Assembly (NCBI GenBank): GCA_045614605.1
Contig: JAZLDH010000018.1
Span: forward strand, 62,001-126,000
Source of the DNA: Onthomorpha sp937906975
GTDB taxonomy: Bacteria > Bacteroidota > Bacteroidia > Bacteroidales > P3
DNA: 64,000 bases
Direction: 5' to 3'
Shown here: in pieces, positions 33,981 to 42,988 of the stretch
How positions within the stretch are numbered: position 1 is the first letter of the stretch
Layout: the number at the start of each line of letters is the position of its first letter
Notes under the pieces: generated by a model
The model's input: only the letters and a program-made list of their open reading frames with translations
Told to the model about the DNA's origin: nothing
Databases searched by the model: none
Made by a program: the position numbers and the translations under genes

Positions 33981-36107
33981 ATGAGCAGTAATCCACAATT
34001 AGAATTTGCGAGAAAATATATTGAACAAACCAATATCAATATTTTTCTCACAGGAAAAGCAGGAACAGGTAAGACAACTTTTTTAAAAAGTCTTAAAGAT
34101 ACATTATTTAAACGTTACGTAGTACTTGCACCAACGGGTATTGCGGCATTGAATTGCGAAGGAGTGACCATACACTCCTTTTTTCAATTAGATTTCTTGC
34201 CATATATTCCCGGCGGTGTGGTAAAACGTAAACAAATCCGCACAAACAAACTCAATTTGATTAGAAGCCTTGAACTAATTGTGATAGATGAAATCTCAAT
34301 GGTAAGGGCTGATGTCTTAGACCAAATAGATGTTATTTTAAGAAAGCTTCGCAAAACAGAAAGTCATAAACCCTTTGGAGGCGTTCAGCTATTAATGATA
34401 GGCGATTTAAGTCAATTACCACCCGTAGCAAAGCAAGAAGAATGGGATTTTCTAAAACAATATTACCAAACACCATATTTCTTTTCCTCACGCGTATTGC
34501 AAGAAACACGTTATCAGACAATCACCCTACAACACATATATCGTCAAAGCGATTCTCGTTTTATCAATATCCTCAACCACGTTAGAGATAATATCATAAC
34601 GAAAGAAATTATAAATCAATTAAACGAGAGATACAACCCCTTAATATTTACTCAAAACAACGATGGCTTTATCATTCTTTGTTCGCATAACCATCAGGCA
34701 AACAAGATAAACGAGGATAAACTAATGCTAATCAAAAACAAATCCTACACTTTTAAAGCAGAAATCGAAGGAGAATTTGACTATCGATTGTTTCCAAATG
34801 CAGAAGTATTAGAATTGAAAGAAGGAGCGCAGGTAATGTTTTTGAAAAACGACTACGACACGCCAATTGGTGAGAAACGCCGATACTACAACGGCACAAT
34901 AGGAAAGATAGTAGAACTTAGTGAAGACAGAATAGTAGTAGAAAAAGACGAAGACGGACAAAGAATAGAGGTAACAAAATATACATGGGAGAGATACAAG
35001 TATGAACTAAATAAAAAGACAAAAGAAATCAAACAAGAAGTGATTGGCTCTTTTACTCAATATCCTATAAAACTTGCATGGGCGATAACAATTCACAAAA
35101 GCCAAGGATTGACCTTTGAGAAAGCAATAATAGATGCCGACAACTCATTTGCACACGGTCAGTTTTACGTTGCACTTAGTAGATGTAGAAATTTAGAAGG
35201 TATGTATCTATCTAAACGATTCAATCCTAACGCTGTGATAACCGATGTATTGATTGACAACTTCAACCTTGAACAAGAAAATAACCCTCCAACAGAAGAA
35301 GGATTTTTAAAAGACAATTTTCTTTACTATTCTCAGAATGTAAAAGAAATATTTAATTGTGAGCAAATTAGGACTTTGAACGCAAAACTTTTCTACCTAT
35401 GTGAACTTTACCTAAAAAGCGAAATAGGAGATAATTTCCTCACAATCCAAGACTACTATAAAGAAATCGTTTCAGATATAGTACAAGTAGAAACAAAATT
35501 CCAAGCACAAATAGAACGTATCATAGAATACTCTTTTGCAAACTTAGAAACCAAAACCCTATACGAAAGAGCAGTAAAAGCCGCTAAATATTTCTCTGAA
35601 AAAATAGAAATAATATACTCCTTAGTCTATTTCCTATCAAAATTAGAAGTAGAAGAAAACATAGGACAAGAAGACATAGAAGAAGTCTTACAAGAATTTA
35701 TGATAGAAGTAGAGTTGAAACAAAGATATTTCAACTACTTAATAAACGAAGACTTTGACCTAAAAGCCTTTCTTTCCTATAAATATAAATTATTAGCAAT
35801 AGGCGACAAATTAGAATTAAAATCATATTCCTCTTTCGTTAGAAACATTAGCAAAATCACAGAAATAGAAGACAAACCCAAAGACTTAGAACTCGATGAC
35901 CTTTACCAAAAACTCAAAACATGGCGAAAAAACCAAGCCGATAGCGAAAAACTACCAGTCTTTTGCGTATTCTTAAACTCTGTCCTACAAGAAATAGTCA
36001 AAAAACGCCCAAAAACCATAATAGATTTAGGAAAAATCAAAGGATTAGGCGTGAAAAAAATAGAGAAATACGGAGAAGATATTTTAGAAATAGTCCTTAA
36101 AGACTAA
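33981..36107 (+). CDS. PIF1/RecD-like DNA helicase with C-terminal HRDC domain
   Basis: 708 residues from the ATG at 33981. Superfamily 1 motifs: Walker A LTGKAGTGKTTFLK, LAPTGIAALNCEGVTIHSFF (motif Ia), IVIDEISMVRADVLD (Walker B), MIGDLSQLPPV (motif III), IYRQSD, LAWAITIHKSQGLTF (motif V) and FYVALSRCR (motif VI). The middle third is helical. The last about 75 residues (LDDLYQKLKTWRKNQA...IKGLGVKKIEKYG) are an HRDC-type nucleic-acid-binding domain. Likely unwinds DNA at forks or structured sites. PIF1-like helicases with such tails are common in Bacteroidota. It follows the transketolase gene by 21 bases. Confidence 0.9.
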   Translation: MSSNPQLEFARKYIEQTNINIFLTGKAGTGKTTFLKSLKDTLFKRYVVLAPTGIAALNCEGVTIHSFFQLDFLPYIPGGVVKRKQIRTNKLNLIRSLELIVIDEISMVRADVLDQIDVILRKLRKTESHKPFGGVQLLMIGDLSQLPPVAKQEEWDFLKQYYQTPYFFSSRVLQETRYQTITLQHIYRQSDSRFINILNHVRDNIITKEIINQLNERYNPLIFTQNNDGFIILCSHNHQANKINEDKLMLIKNKSYTFKAEIEGEFDYRLFPNAEVLELKEGAQVMFLKNDYDTPIGEKRRYYNGTIGKIVELSEDRIVVEKDEDGQRIEVTKYTWERYKYELNKKTKEIKQEVIGSFTQYPIKLAWAITIHKSQGLTFEKAIIDADNSFAHGQFYVALSRCRNLEGMYLSKRFNPNAVITDVLIDNFNLEQENNPPTEEGFLKDNFLYYSQNVKEIFNCEQIRTLNAKLFYLCELYLKSEIGDNFLTIQDYYKEIVSDIVQVETKFQAQIERIIEYSFANLETKTLYERAVKAAKYFSEKIEIIYSLVYFLSKLEVEENIGQEDIEEVLQEFMIEVELKQRYFNYLINEDFDLKAFLSYKYKLLAIGDKLELKSYSSFVRNISKITEIEDKPKDLELDDLYQKLKTWRKNQADSEKLPVFCVFLNSVLQEIVKKRPKTIIDLGKIKGLGVKKIEKYGEDILEIVLKD

Positions 36108-36540
36108 AATAAAATAGTTTTCTCTTAACTTAACGCCAAATACGTAAAGAATTTTCAAACAAAAGATTTCTGATTGCAAATATTGAAAATATAAGCCTTT
36201 AAGCAAATGACACGAAATCAAAGACTTAACTTTTTAAAGCCTTAAATTTGCTGATTTTTCCTTTGATTTAACGTAGTTTTTGTCGCATTTTAGCGAAATA
36301 AGATCGGAGCAAACGACTCGTTTTCTCGGAAGAAAAATTTTTTTGTTCCGAGAAAAAAAAATTTTGCTCCGAAGAAAATTAACTAAGCCTCGATTTGAAG
36401 AAAATTTCCCTTGATTTTAGCCCAATTTTCGTCAGATTTTTTACAAAAAACTCAAAAACAAAATTTCCTAAGAATAAAGATAAATTCCTTGAAATCTTAT
36501 TTGAGAAAATCAAAACTTAATCTGCCTAATTTTTGCAGTT
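36108..36540. repeat. Long diverged intergenic repeat, copy B
   Basis: First half of an 812-base gap without a gene. Colinear with the element at 18560-18960, beginning with ACTTAACGCCAAATAC at 36128-36143, then GATTTCTGATT, GAAATCAAAGACTTAA, GAAAAATTTTTTTGTTCCGAGAA and CTTGATTTTaGCcCAATTTT. It also contains CGGAGCAAA... with TTTTGCTCCG, forming a partial inverted repeat around 36312-36370. No coding frame. Confidence 0.6.
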
Positions 36541-36554
36541 ATTAAAAAATGTTT

Positions 36555-36562
36555 TACCTTTG
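36555..36562 (+). promoter_or_regulatory. -7 promoter box of the structured RNA/leader
   Basis: TACCTTTG; transcription would begin near 36569, about 350 bases before the next ATG. Confidence 0.6.
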
Positions 36563-36568
36563 TGGGCA

Positions 36569-36870
36569 GAAATTTAAAACTAAAAAAAGGAGGACTAAAA
36601 GGAGCAAAAGAAAGACTATAATTTAGACTTAGTATTTTAATACGACATATAAAAGCGTTTTTGCTTATATTTGGTTGTATGAAACCTGCAAAATTTCATT
36701 AAAAACTAATCAAAAGATAAGTAAGACGCTCACGAGTAATATCGTGGGCTTATCTTATTTGATTAGTTAGGTAATTGCAGGACCTCATACAACGATAAGA
36801 AGAAAGTCCCACGTTTTTTATGCCTTTGAGTCAAAGAAAGAAATAACATATCGCCATTTGGGACTTAGGC
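36569..36870 (+). ncRNA. Candidate structured noncoding RNA or 5' leader
   Basis: No gene, but strong base pairing. A 120-base hairpin is built from nested stems: GTTGTATGA (36674) with TCATACAAC (36785-36793); CCTGCAA (36685) with TTGCAGG (36775); AACTAATCAAA (36704) with TTTGATTAGTT (36758-36768); AGATAAG (36715) with CTTATCT (36749); and CACGA with TCGTG at the tip. Internal loops of unequal size separate the stems. A second hairpin pairs AAGTCCCA (36804-36811) with TGGGACTT (36859-36866). The long rod with an internal bubble resembles 6S RNA in outline, but no sequence signature proves it. It could instead be a leader controlling the membrane-protein operon that begins at 36920. Confidence 0.6.
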
Positions 36871-36919
36871 AAAGAAAGAAAAAACAAATTTAAATTAATA
36901 ATTTAAAAATTTAAATAAA

Positions 36920-37537
36920 ATGAAACAACAAGAAAGAAAGTTAAGAGATAAGAGAGAGTTTATTAAATATTTATTATTAGATATTATTACTTTGGGTTTT
37001 TATGAAGCGTTTATGCTTTCTAATATTTCAAAAGAAATAAACTTGATTTCAAAAGACGGAAAACGTACAATGAATTATTTGCCACTATTTTTAATGTTTG
37101 TTGGTGGTGTTATGCTTTGGGTTATTGTGTATTTTCTTACAAAGAATTTGTTGGTTATTGACCCAGACTTATGGAGTGAAAAGGATTTAACAACAGTGAT
37201 TACAGCTTCGTTTGTTGCTCTTTTAGGGTTTTTACTAATTATAATAATTGGTATAAGTATCATTGTTTGGATGTGTCGTATTACTAAAAGAATTTCAAAC
37301 GAATTAAGTGTTAGAAACATAGATGCTAAATTCAGTGCTAAAACTTTTTGGCTTTTCTATTTTGTTTATCTTGTGTATGAGATGATTTGTTCTGGTGTTT
37401 GTGATGTTTTAGGAATTAAACTTGTTTGGGTATACGTTATTTGTTTACCTGGTTATATTTTATACTATACATTTATGTTTAAGTTAATAAAGGCAATGAA
37501 TTTATTAAACGCAGACTACAACCAAAAAGGGGAATAA
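36920..37537 (+). CDS. Membrane protein, DUF4234-like
   Basis: 205 residues, about four hydrophobic helices. The start REFIKYLLLDIITLGFYEAFMLSNISKEIN resembles the DUF4234 pattern (a helix with LxxITLGxY followed by xxKEIN), and the C-terminus repeats that theme weakly (PGYILYYTFMFKLIKAMN). Function unknown. First of four small membrane-protein genes behind the structured leader. Confidence 0.75.
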   Translation: MKQQERKLRDKREFIKYLLLDIITLGFYEAFMLSNISKEINLISKDGKRTMNYLPLFLMFVGGVMLWVIVYFLTKNLLVIDPDLWSEKDLTTVITASFVALLGFLLIIIIGISIIVWMCRITKRISNELSVRNIDAKFSAKTFWLFYFVYLVYEMICSGVCDVLGIKLVWVYVICLPGYILYYTFMFKLIKAMNLLNADYNQKGE

Positions 37538-37593
37538 TCAAATGAAAATTTGGTAAAAAGAAAATTGAATTAAAAATTAATAAATTAAAAGAA

Positions 37594-38037
37594 ATGGAAA
37601 AAAAATTAAACTTAGGATTGGAAATAATCTATTGGGGATTATTGCTTATGACGCTTTATGTATTTCACTGTGCTTTGCATTGGTCTGGAATGGGAATAGT
37701 TGCACTTTGTTTAGTTCCTGTTGGAATTGCCTTAGGAATATGGCAAATAATCAGAGAAAAGAAAGCAGGTGAAAAAATGGCTGTTGTTATTTTAAACTTT
37801 TTAACAAAATTATGCTTATTTACAGGCTTAGTTTTTGTTGCACAACGTTGGCCAGGAGGTGGAGCATTTATGCTTTTTGCTTTTCTTCTTTATTTTGTTT
37901 CAGTTGCTGTTTCATCTTGCATTGCAGTTTATAAAGAAAGAAATGAAAAGTTGTACATATTATTATTAATAGCAATATTATCGTATAGTTTTGGTGCTTT
38001 ATTTTATAACGTATACGAATTACAAGGATTACAATAA
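37594..38037 (+). CDS. Small membrane protein of unknown function
   Basis: 147 residues, four predicted helices (first GLLLMTLYVFHCALHW, last LLLIAILSYSFGALF). No family recognised and no catalytic motif. Its TAA overlaps the next ATG by one base (TAATG), so it is coupled to the following gene. Confidence 0.7.
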   Translation: MEKKLNLGLEIIYWGLLLMTLYVFHCALHWSGMGIVALCLVPVGIALGIWQIIREKKAGEKMAVVILNFLTKLCLFTGLVFVAQRWPGGGAFMLFAFLLYFVSVAVSSCIAVYKERNEKLYILLLIAILSYSFGALFYNVYELQGLQ

Positions 38038-38429
38038 TGGATAAAGAAAATTTAAAATTAGCATTATTAAGAATTGCTATTGCTTTGATTCTTTTTGAAT
38101 TTGCTATAGGGGGTATTCTTCGCATTTTTGCTTTTGTAGCCTTTGAAGAGAATATAAGTAAAATGGTAATTTGTGGAGCTGTTAGTGTAATAGCTTTTGT
38201 TGTGAGTTTGTTTTTATTGAAAATACACAAACATCACAGATTAAAGTTAGATTACAAAAAAGGAAAGAGAAGATTAATCTTCGTATGTATAGGATTAATA
38301 GTTGCTGAATTGATAGTTAGTTTTTTAAGTAGATACTTTGCACTATATCTTTCCGCATATTTAATAGTTACGATTGCAACAATTTTAACTTTTGTAGTAG
38401 ATTTTCTTTGTTGTAAGCACAAAAAATAA
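38037..38429 (+). CDS. Small membrane protein of unknown function
   Basis: 130 residues, four predicted helices with a Lys/His-rich loop (KIHKHHRLKLDYKKGKRR) in the middle and a final FLCCKHKK. Similar size and topology to its neighbours, which suggests an ancient duplication, but sequence identity is not evident by eye. Confidence 0.68.
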   Translation: MDKENLKLALLRIAIALILFEFAIGGILRIFAFVAFEENISKMVICGAVSVIAFVVSLFLLKIHKHHRLKLDYKKGKRRLIFVCIGLIVAELIVSFLSRYFALYLSAYLIVTIATILTFVVDFLCCKHKK

Positions 38430-38440
38430 AGCATTAACTT

Positions 38441-38842
38441 ATGAATGCTAAAACAAAAAAGGTTGGTTACATCTTTTTATTGCTCGCAATAGTAGTAGTG
38501 TCTTTGATAATATTTCAAATAGTTACTCAAATAGATGCTCTTGATGAATATGAAAGTTATATTTCAATGCTTTTAGCCTTAGGTACGGGCTTATTGTTGA
38601 GATATGTATTTACAAGATACTGTAAACGACTTAATAGAAAAGATGAAACATACGAAATTATTTCAAAAGAAGAGAGAAAGGCTCTCTTAACATTGATAAT
38701 TTTATTTGTAACCCTTGCAATAGCGATGTTTTCAATTATAAATTTTCAAAATGATATGTTTTTGACTTTTGTAGTTTTGATTTTCATCTTGGTTATTGCT
38801 GGTGGTCTTATTTTTAGATTATGGATTAAAGACCAAAAATAA
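38441..38842 (+). CDS. Small membrane protein of unknown function
   Basis: 133 residues, four predicted helices (VGYIFLLLAIVVVSLIIF, a second with YISMLLALGTGLLLRYVF, then two near the end). A charged cytoplasmic stretch RKDETYEIISKEERKA joins the halves. Last small gene before the M16 protease, 35 bases away. Confidence 0.68.
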   Translation: MNAKTKKVGYIFLLLAIVVVSLIIFQIVTQIDALDEYESYISMLLALGTGLLLRYVFTRYCKRLNRKDETYEIISKEERKALLTLIILFVTLAIAMFSIINFQNDMFLTFVVLIFILVIAGGLIFRLWIKDQK

Positions 38843-38877
38843 TTAAATATATTTATTAACAAACAAATTTAAAGAGT

Positions 38878-41697
38878 ATGAAGAGAAAAATATTCTCATT
38901 ATTGTTGTTGTGCTTGATGTTTAGCACGACTATGTTTGCTCAAAATAAAGAGATTCAACTTAATCTTAATGAGCAAATAGAATTAAACGAAACAGTACGT
39001 ACAGGAAAGTTGGAAAACGGATTGACGTATTTTGTAAAATCAAACAAAAAGCCTGAAAATCTTATTGAATTTCGTCTTGCAGTGAATGCAGGCTCTGTTT
39101 TAGAAGAAGATAATCAAGTTGGATTGGCTCACTTCTTGGAACACATGGGCTTTAATGGTTCAAAACATTTTCCAGGTAACACAATGGACGATGAAACTAA
39201 AAAGGCGGGTTCGTGGAATAATGCTTACACAAGTTTTGATGAGACTGTGTATATGATAAACTTGCCAAAAGAACATCTTGACTTAGGTTTGAAAGTTTTA
39301 GACTCGTGGGCGTACGGAATGTTGCTTACAGGAGAAGAAATTGACAAAGAAAGAGGTGTGATTATTGAGGAATGGAGACGTAGTCAAGGTGGAGAAGAAA
39401 GAATGTGGAATGAAATAAAGAAGAAAATGTTGCAAGGTTCAAAATATGCTGATAGAATGCCTATTGGAACTTTGGAAAATCTTCAAAATTTCAAATATTC
39501 TGACATTAGAAGTTTCTATGAAAAATGGTATAATTCCGATAATATGGCTGTGATTATTGTTGGAGATTTCAATATTGACTCAATGGAGCAAAAGGTTGTT
39601 GATTATTTTAGAATGTCTCCAAAGACTTGCACTCAAACACAAAGACCATACATTGCTGTACCTAATAATAAAGAACCTATTATAGCTATTGCAAGTGATA
39701 AAGAGGCAACAAGCACAAGTATAGAATTGTATTACAAACACCCTTCTAAGGAAGTTAAAACAATTGCTGATTTTCGTGAACAACATTTAGTATATGGTTT
39801 GTTTGAAGTAATGTTTAATGATCGTCTTCAAGAAATTTCTGAAAAGAAATCTTGTCCTTATATGTATTCATACGCATATTATGGAGGCTTTATAGGTCGT
39901 AATCATTCTGCTTATACAACACGGATTTCTGCAAAAGAAGGAAAATTAATGGAATCCTTAGAATTGGTAATGTTAGAAAATAGAAGATTGCAACAACACG
40001 GCTTTTTGCAATCGGAGCTTGATAGAGCAAAAGATGAATTGTTGGAATCATACGATAGAAGTGCAAAAGAGGAATCAAAAACCAATAGTAGCAGTTTCGC
40101 AGATAGGTTAGTGTATTATTTTCTTGAAAACGAACCAATGCCAAGTGCAGATAAGAAAAACGAATGGGCAAAAGCGTTAATGGAAGATATTACTTTGGAA
40201 GAAGTAAATGCTCTTATCTCAAAATGGATTACAGAAGAAAATTTCGTTTGCACTATCACAATGCCAGAAAAGAAAGGTATTAAAGTGCCAACAGAAGAAA
40301 ATGTGTTGAAACTTATTGAAAAATGTAAGAAAGCAAGTACAAAACCTTGGATTGATAATGTTAAAACAGAACCTTTCCTTGCACAAGAGCCAAAAGGTGG
40401 TAAGGTTGTAAGTCAAAATAAGAATGAAAAATTCGATTACACAGAATATACTCTTTCAAATGGTGCAAAAGTAATCTTAAAGAAAACAAACCACCAAAAT
40501 GATCAAATCTTAACTCGTGCAGAATCAAAAGGAGGAAACTCATTGTATGAAGATAAAGATATGATGAATGTTGATTACGCTTCAAGTATAGTAAATTCGA
40601 GTGGAATCGGTACATACGACAATACTCAATTGATGAAATTTATGAAGGGTAAGTCATTTGGTTTATATTCTTATATTTCTTCTATTAAGGAAGTAATAGA
40701 CGGAAGTTGTGCTCCAAAAGATTTTGAAACACAATTGCAATATTTTTATTTAGTTTTTACTGCTCCAAGAATAGATAAGGAAGTTCTTGCAAGCGAAGTA
40801 GATAAATTGAAAAGTCGAATCAGTATGATGAAAAATGATCCTGAGTCTATTTTGTATGAAAAGCAATATAAGGCTATGTATCCAAATGATAAGCGTAATA
40901 TATACATACCTACTGAGGCTCAAATAAAGGAATTGAATACTGATAAGATGTTGAAAATATTCAAAGAACGTTTCTCTGATGCTTCTGACTTTACTTTCAC
41001 TTTCGTAGGTAATATTGACGAAAAAACAATGTTGCCTTTGATTGAAAAATATATTGGTGGACTTCCTTCTTCTAATGGTAAAAATGCAGAAATGTGGAAA
41101 GATCGTTCGCCTGATTTTGCAAAGGGTGTTGTAGATGAAACAGTTTATGTGGGAGAAGCTGAAAAAGGTATAACAACTATCGTATTTGAACATGAGTTTG
41201 ATTATAATAATGACCGTTTGGCAACAGATGCTTTGAACGAAGTTTGTTATAATAAATTATATGAAACAATTCGTGAAGAATTAAGTGGAACTTATACTCC
41301 TTCATTCTATTTGAGTTATTCTAAATATCCAAAATCAGAATTATATGCCTCATATAATCTTGATTGCAACCCAAATACAATAGATCAACTTACACAAGCT
41401 ACTTTTAAAGTTTTTGATAAAATTATTTCAGAAGGTATTTCTGAGGAAGATTTAATTAAAGCAAAAGAAACTTTGATATTAGATAGAAAGAAAAGTGTAG
41501 AAAACAATTATTTTTGGTTAAATCAAATTTTAGGAAGTAGGTTTAATGGATATGAAATGCAAACTTTGGAAGAATATACTGCTGCGGTAAATGCTTTGAC
41601 AGTAGAAGATATTAAAAAGGTTGCAGAAAAATATCTAAAACACGATGAGTATGTAAGAGTATCTCTTAAACCTGCTGCAATGAAATCTCAAAAATAA
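38878..41697 (+). CDS. M16 family metallopeptidase (pitrilysin-like), exported
   Basis: 939 residues with signal peptide (KIFSLLLLCLMFSTTMFAQ). The N-terminal M16 domain holds the inverted zinc motif HFLEHMGFNG (HxxEH) with the distal Glu in IDKERGVIIEEWRR. A second, inactive M16-like half starts around residue 520 (YTLSNGAKVILKKTNHQND). Length and two-domain layout fit periplasmic M16 proteases of Bacteroidota that degrade peptides. It ends in a terminator shared with the convergent rpoD. It may be co-transcribed with the membrane genes before it. Confidence 0.93.
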   Translation: MKRKIFSLLLLCLMFSTTMFAQNKEIQLNLNEQIELNETVRTGKLENGLTYFVKSNKKPENLIEFRLAVNAGSVLEEDNQVGLAHFLEHMGFNGSKHFPGNTMDDETKKAGSWNNAYTSFDETVYMINLPKEHLDLGLKVLDSWAYGMLLTGEEIDKERGVIIEEWRRSQGGEERMWNEIKKKMLQGSKYADRMPIGTLENLQNFKYSDIRSFYEKWYNSDNMAVIIVGDFNIDSMEQKVVDYFRMSPKTCTQTQRPYIAVPNNKEPIIAIASDKEATSTSIELYYKHPSKEVKTIADFREQHLVYGLFEVMFNDRLQEISEKKSCPYMYSYAYYGGFIGRNHSAYTTRISAKEGKLMESLELVMLENRRLQQHGFLQSELDRAKDELLESYDRSAKEESKTNSSSFADRLVYYFLENEPMPSADKKNEWAKALMEDITLEEVNALISKWITEENFVCTITMPEKKGIKVPTEENVLKLIEKCKKASTKPWIDNVKTEPFLAQEPKGGKVVSQNKNEKFDYTEYTLSNGAKVILKKTNHQNDQILTRAESKGGNSLYEDKDMMNVDYASSIVNSSGIGTYDNTQLMKFMKGKSFGLYSYISSIKEVIDGSCAPKDFETQLQYFYLVFTAPRIDKEVLASEVDKLKSRISMMKNDPESILYEKQYKAMYPNDKRNIYIPTEAQIKELNTDKMLKIFKERFSDASDFTFTFVGNIDEKTMLPLIEKYIGGLPSSNGKNAEMWKDRSPDFAKGVVDETVYVGEAEKGITTIVFEHEFDYNNDRLATDALNEVCYNKLYETIREELSGTYTPSFYLSYSKYPKSELYASYNLDCNPNTIDQLTQATFKVFDKIISEGISEEDLIKAKETLILDRKKSVENNYFWLNQILGSRFNGYEMQTLEEYTAAVNALTVEDIKKVAEKYLKHDEYVRVSLKPAAMKSQK

Positions 41698-41717
41698 AAA
41701 TTAAATTAACAAAGAAT

Positions 41718-41755
41718 AAAGACTGTCTTATTAAAAGGCAGTCTTTTGTTTTTTG
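41718..41755 (+). terminator. Terminator after the M16 protease
   Basis: Stem AAAGACTGTC / GGCAGTCTTT (one G-T pair) with loop TTATTAAAA, followed by a T-rich run. Confidence 0.8.
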
Positions 41756-41789
41756 TGATGTATAAAAAAATAAAAACTCTAAGAAAAAA

Positions 41790-42656
41790 TTATTCGTTTA
41801 AATAGGCTGCAAGTTTCTTGCAATGTTCGCTTGCTCTTATTCTTTTTAAGGCTCTTTCTTTGATTTGTCTTACTCTTTCGCGTGTTATGTTTTGTGCAAT
41901 GGCGATTTCTTCAAGTGTCATGCCGTGTGCCATGCCTATTCCAAAGTATTGATAGATGATGCTTCTTTCTTTTTCGTTCAATTCTGATAGTAGCATCGCT
42001 ATTTCTGTTGAAAGGCTTTCTTTCATCATGGAATCGTCTGTTGTTTTGGCATCTTCTTCTACGTAAACGTCTATTAAATTTAGGTCTTCATCTTGAATGA
42101 GTGGTGCGTCCATAGAAATAGGTTTGTAGCCTATGTGCATGGCTTCTTTTACTTTGTCAAAACTCAAATCCATAAAGTCCGCAAGTTCTTCGTCTGAAGG
42201 TGTGCGTTCTAATTGTTGTTCAAGTAAAGAGGAGGACTTTTTAATTTTGTTTAAAGCACCGACTTGGTTGAGAGGCAATCGTACCATTCTTGATTTTTCT
42301 GCAATTGCTTGAAGAATACTCTGACGAATCCACCACACAGCAAAAGAGATGAATTTGAATCCTCTTGTTTCGTCAAATTTTTGAGCAGCTTTAATCAATC
42401 CAATGTTACCTTCGTTGATAAGATCTGGTAGAGATAGACCTTGATTTTGGTATTGTTTTGCGACAGATACCACAAATCTTAAATTGGATTTAACTAATTT
42501 CTCCAAGGCTATTTGATCACCTGCTTTTATTCTTTGAGCTAATTTTACTTCTTCTTCAGGTGAGATTAACTCTTCTTTGCTTATGTCTTGCAGAAACTTA
42601 TCTAATGAGCCTATGTTACGATTGGTGATTGATTTTATTATTTTTAACTGCCTCAT
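41790..42656 (-). CDS. rpoD: Primary RNA polymerase sigma factor, Bacteroidota RpoD
   Basis: 288 residues, lacking region 1.1, the compact size of the housekeeping sigma of Bacteroidota. Region 1.2/2: SLDKFLQDISKEELISPEEEV, LVKSNLRFVVSVAKQYQNQGL, DLINEGNIGLIKAAQKFDETRGFKF; -10 recognition FAVWWIRQSILQAIAEKSR; region 4 helix-turn-helix TLEEIAIAQNITRERVRQIKE. It reads the TAnnTTTG promoters found across this window. Monocistronic, with its own promoter box at 42698. Confidence 0.95.
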   Translation of the reverse strand: MRQLKIIKSITNRNIGSLDKFLQDISKEELISPEEEVKLAQRIKAGDQIALEKLVKSNLRFVVSVAKQYQNQGLSLPDLINEGNIGLIKAAQKFDETRGFKFISFAVWWIRQSILQAIAEKSRMVRLPLNQVGALNKIKKSSSLLEQQLERTPSDEELADFMDLSFDKVKEAMHIGYKPISMDAPLIQDEDLNLIDVYVEEDAKTTDDSMMKESLSTEIAMLLSELNEKERSIIYQYFGIGMAHGMTLEEIAIAQNITRERVRQIKERALKRIRASEHCKKLAAYLNE

Positions 42657-42697
42657 GTCTTTGTCTTTATACTTTAAATATAGAGTTTATCAACGTG

Positions 42698-42705
42698 CAA
42701 AGGTA
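42698..42705 (-). promoter_or_regulatory. -7 promoter box of rpoD
   Basis: TACCTTTG on the minus strand, 42 bases before the ATG. The remainder of the gap 42706-42945 is AT-rich and shows no gene or clear repeat. Confidence 0.6.
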
Positions 42706-42947
42706 TTGTCAAAGAAAAATTCTTGCAATAGTCTTTGAAAAAAGTTAATAACTTACTTATTAACAATTTAGTTTTTTATTATCTCTGTGTTTCCGTTTTT
42801 GTTTGATAAAACAAAGGTTTTCTTTCTTCTTTTTTTCTTCTGGCTTTATCGAAATAGTGGTTTGTGAAATTTTGTTTTATTCGTTGTAAGTGTTTATTTA
42901 TATAACGCAAATTCGTGAAAAAATTGTGTTATTGTTAAAATAATCCT

Positions 42948-42955
42948 TAACTTTG
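42948..42955 (+). promoter_or_regulatory. -7 promoter box of manC
   Basis: TAACTTTG with a TTG 21 bases upstream; 33 bases before the manC ATG. Confidence 0.6.
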
Positions 42956-42988
42956 CAAGTTATAAGATAAAAGAAATACATCTTAGAA

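Noticed and set aside
36312..36370. Inverted CGGAGCAAA/TTTGCTCCG sequences considered as transposon ends or a CRISPR-like repeat
   Set aside because: Only one imperfect pair, no transposase, no regularly spaced repeats and no target duplication seen.
36569..36870. Structured RNA considered as tmRNA
   Set aside because: No tRNA-like ends with CCA and no tag reading frame ending in an Ala-rich peptide.
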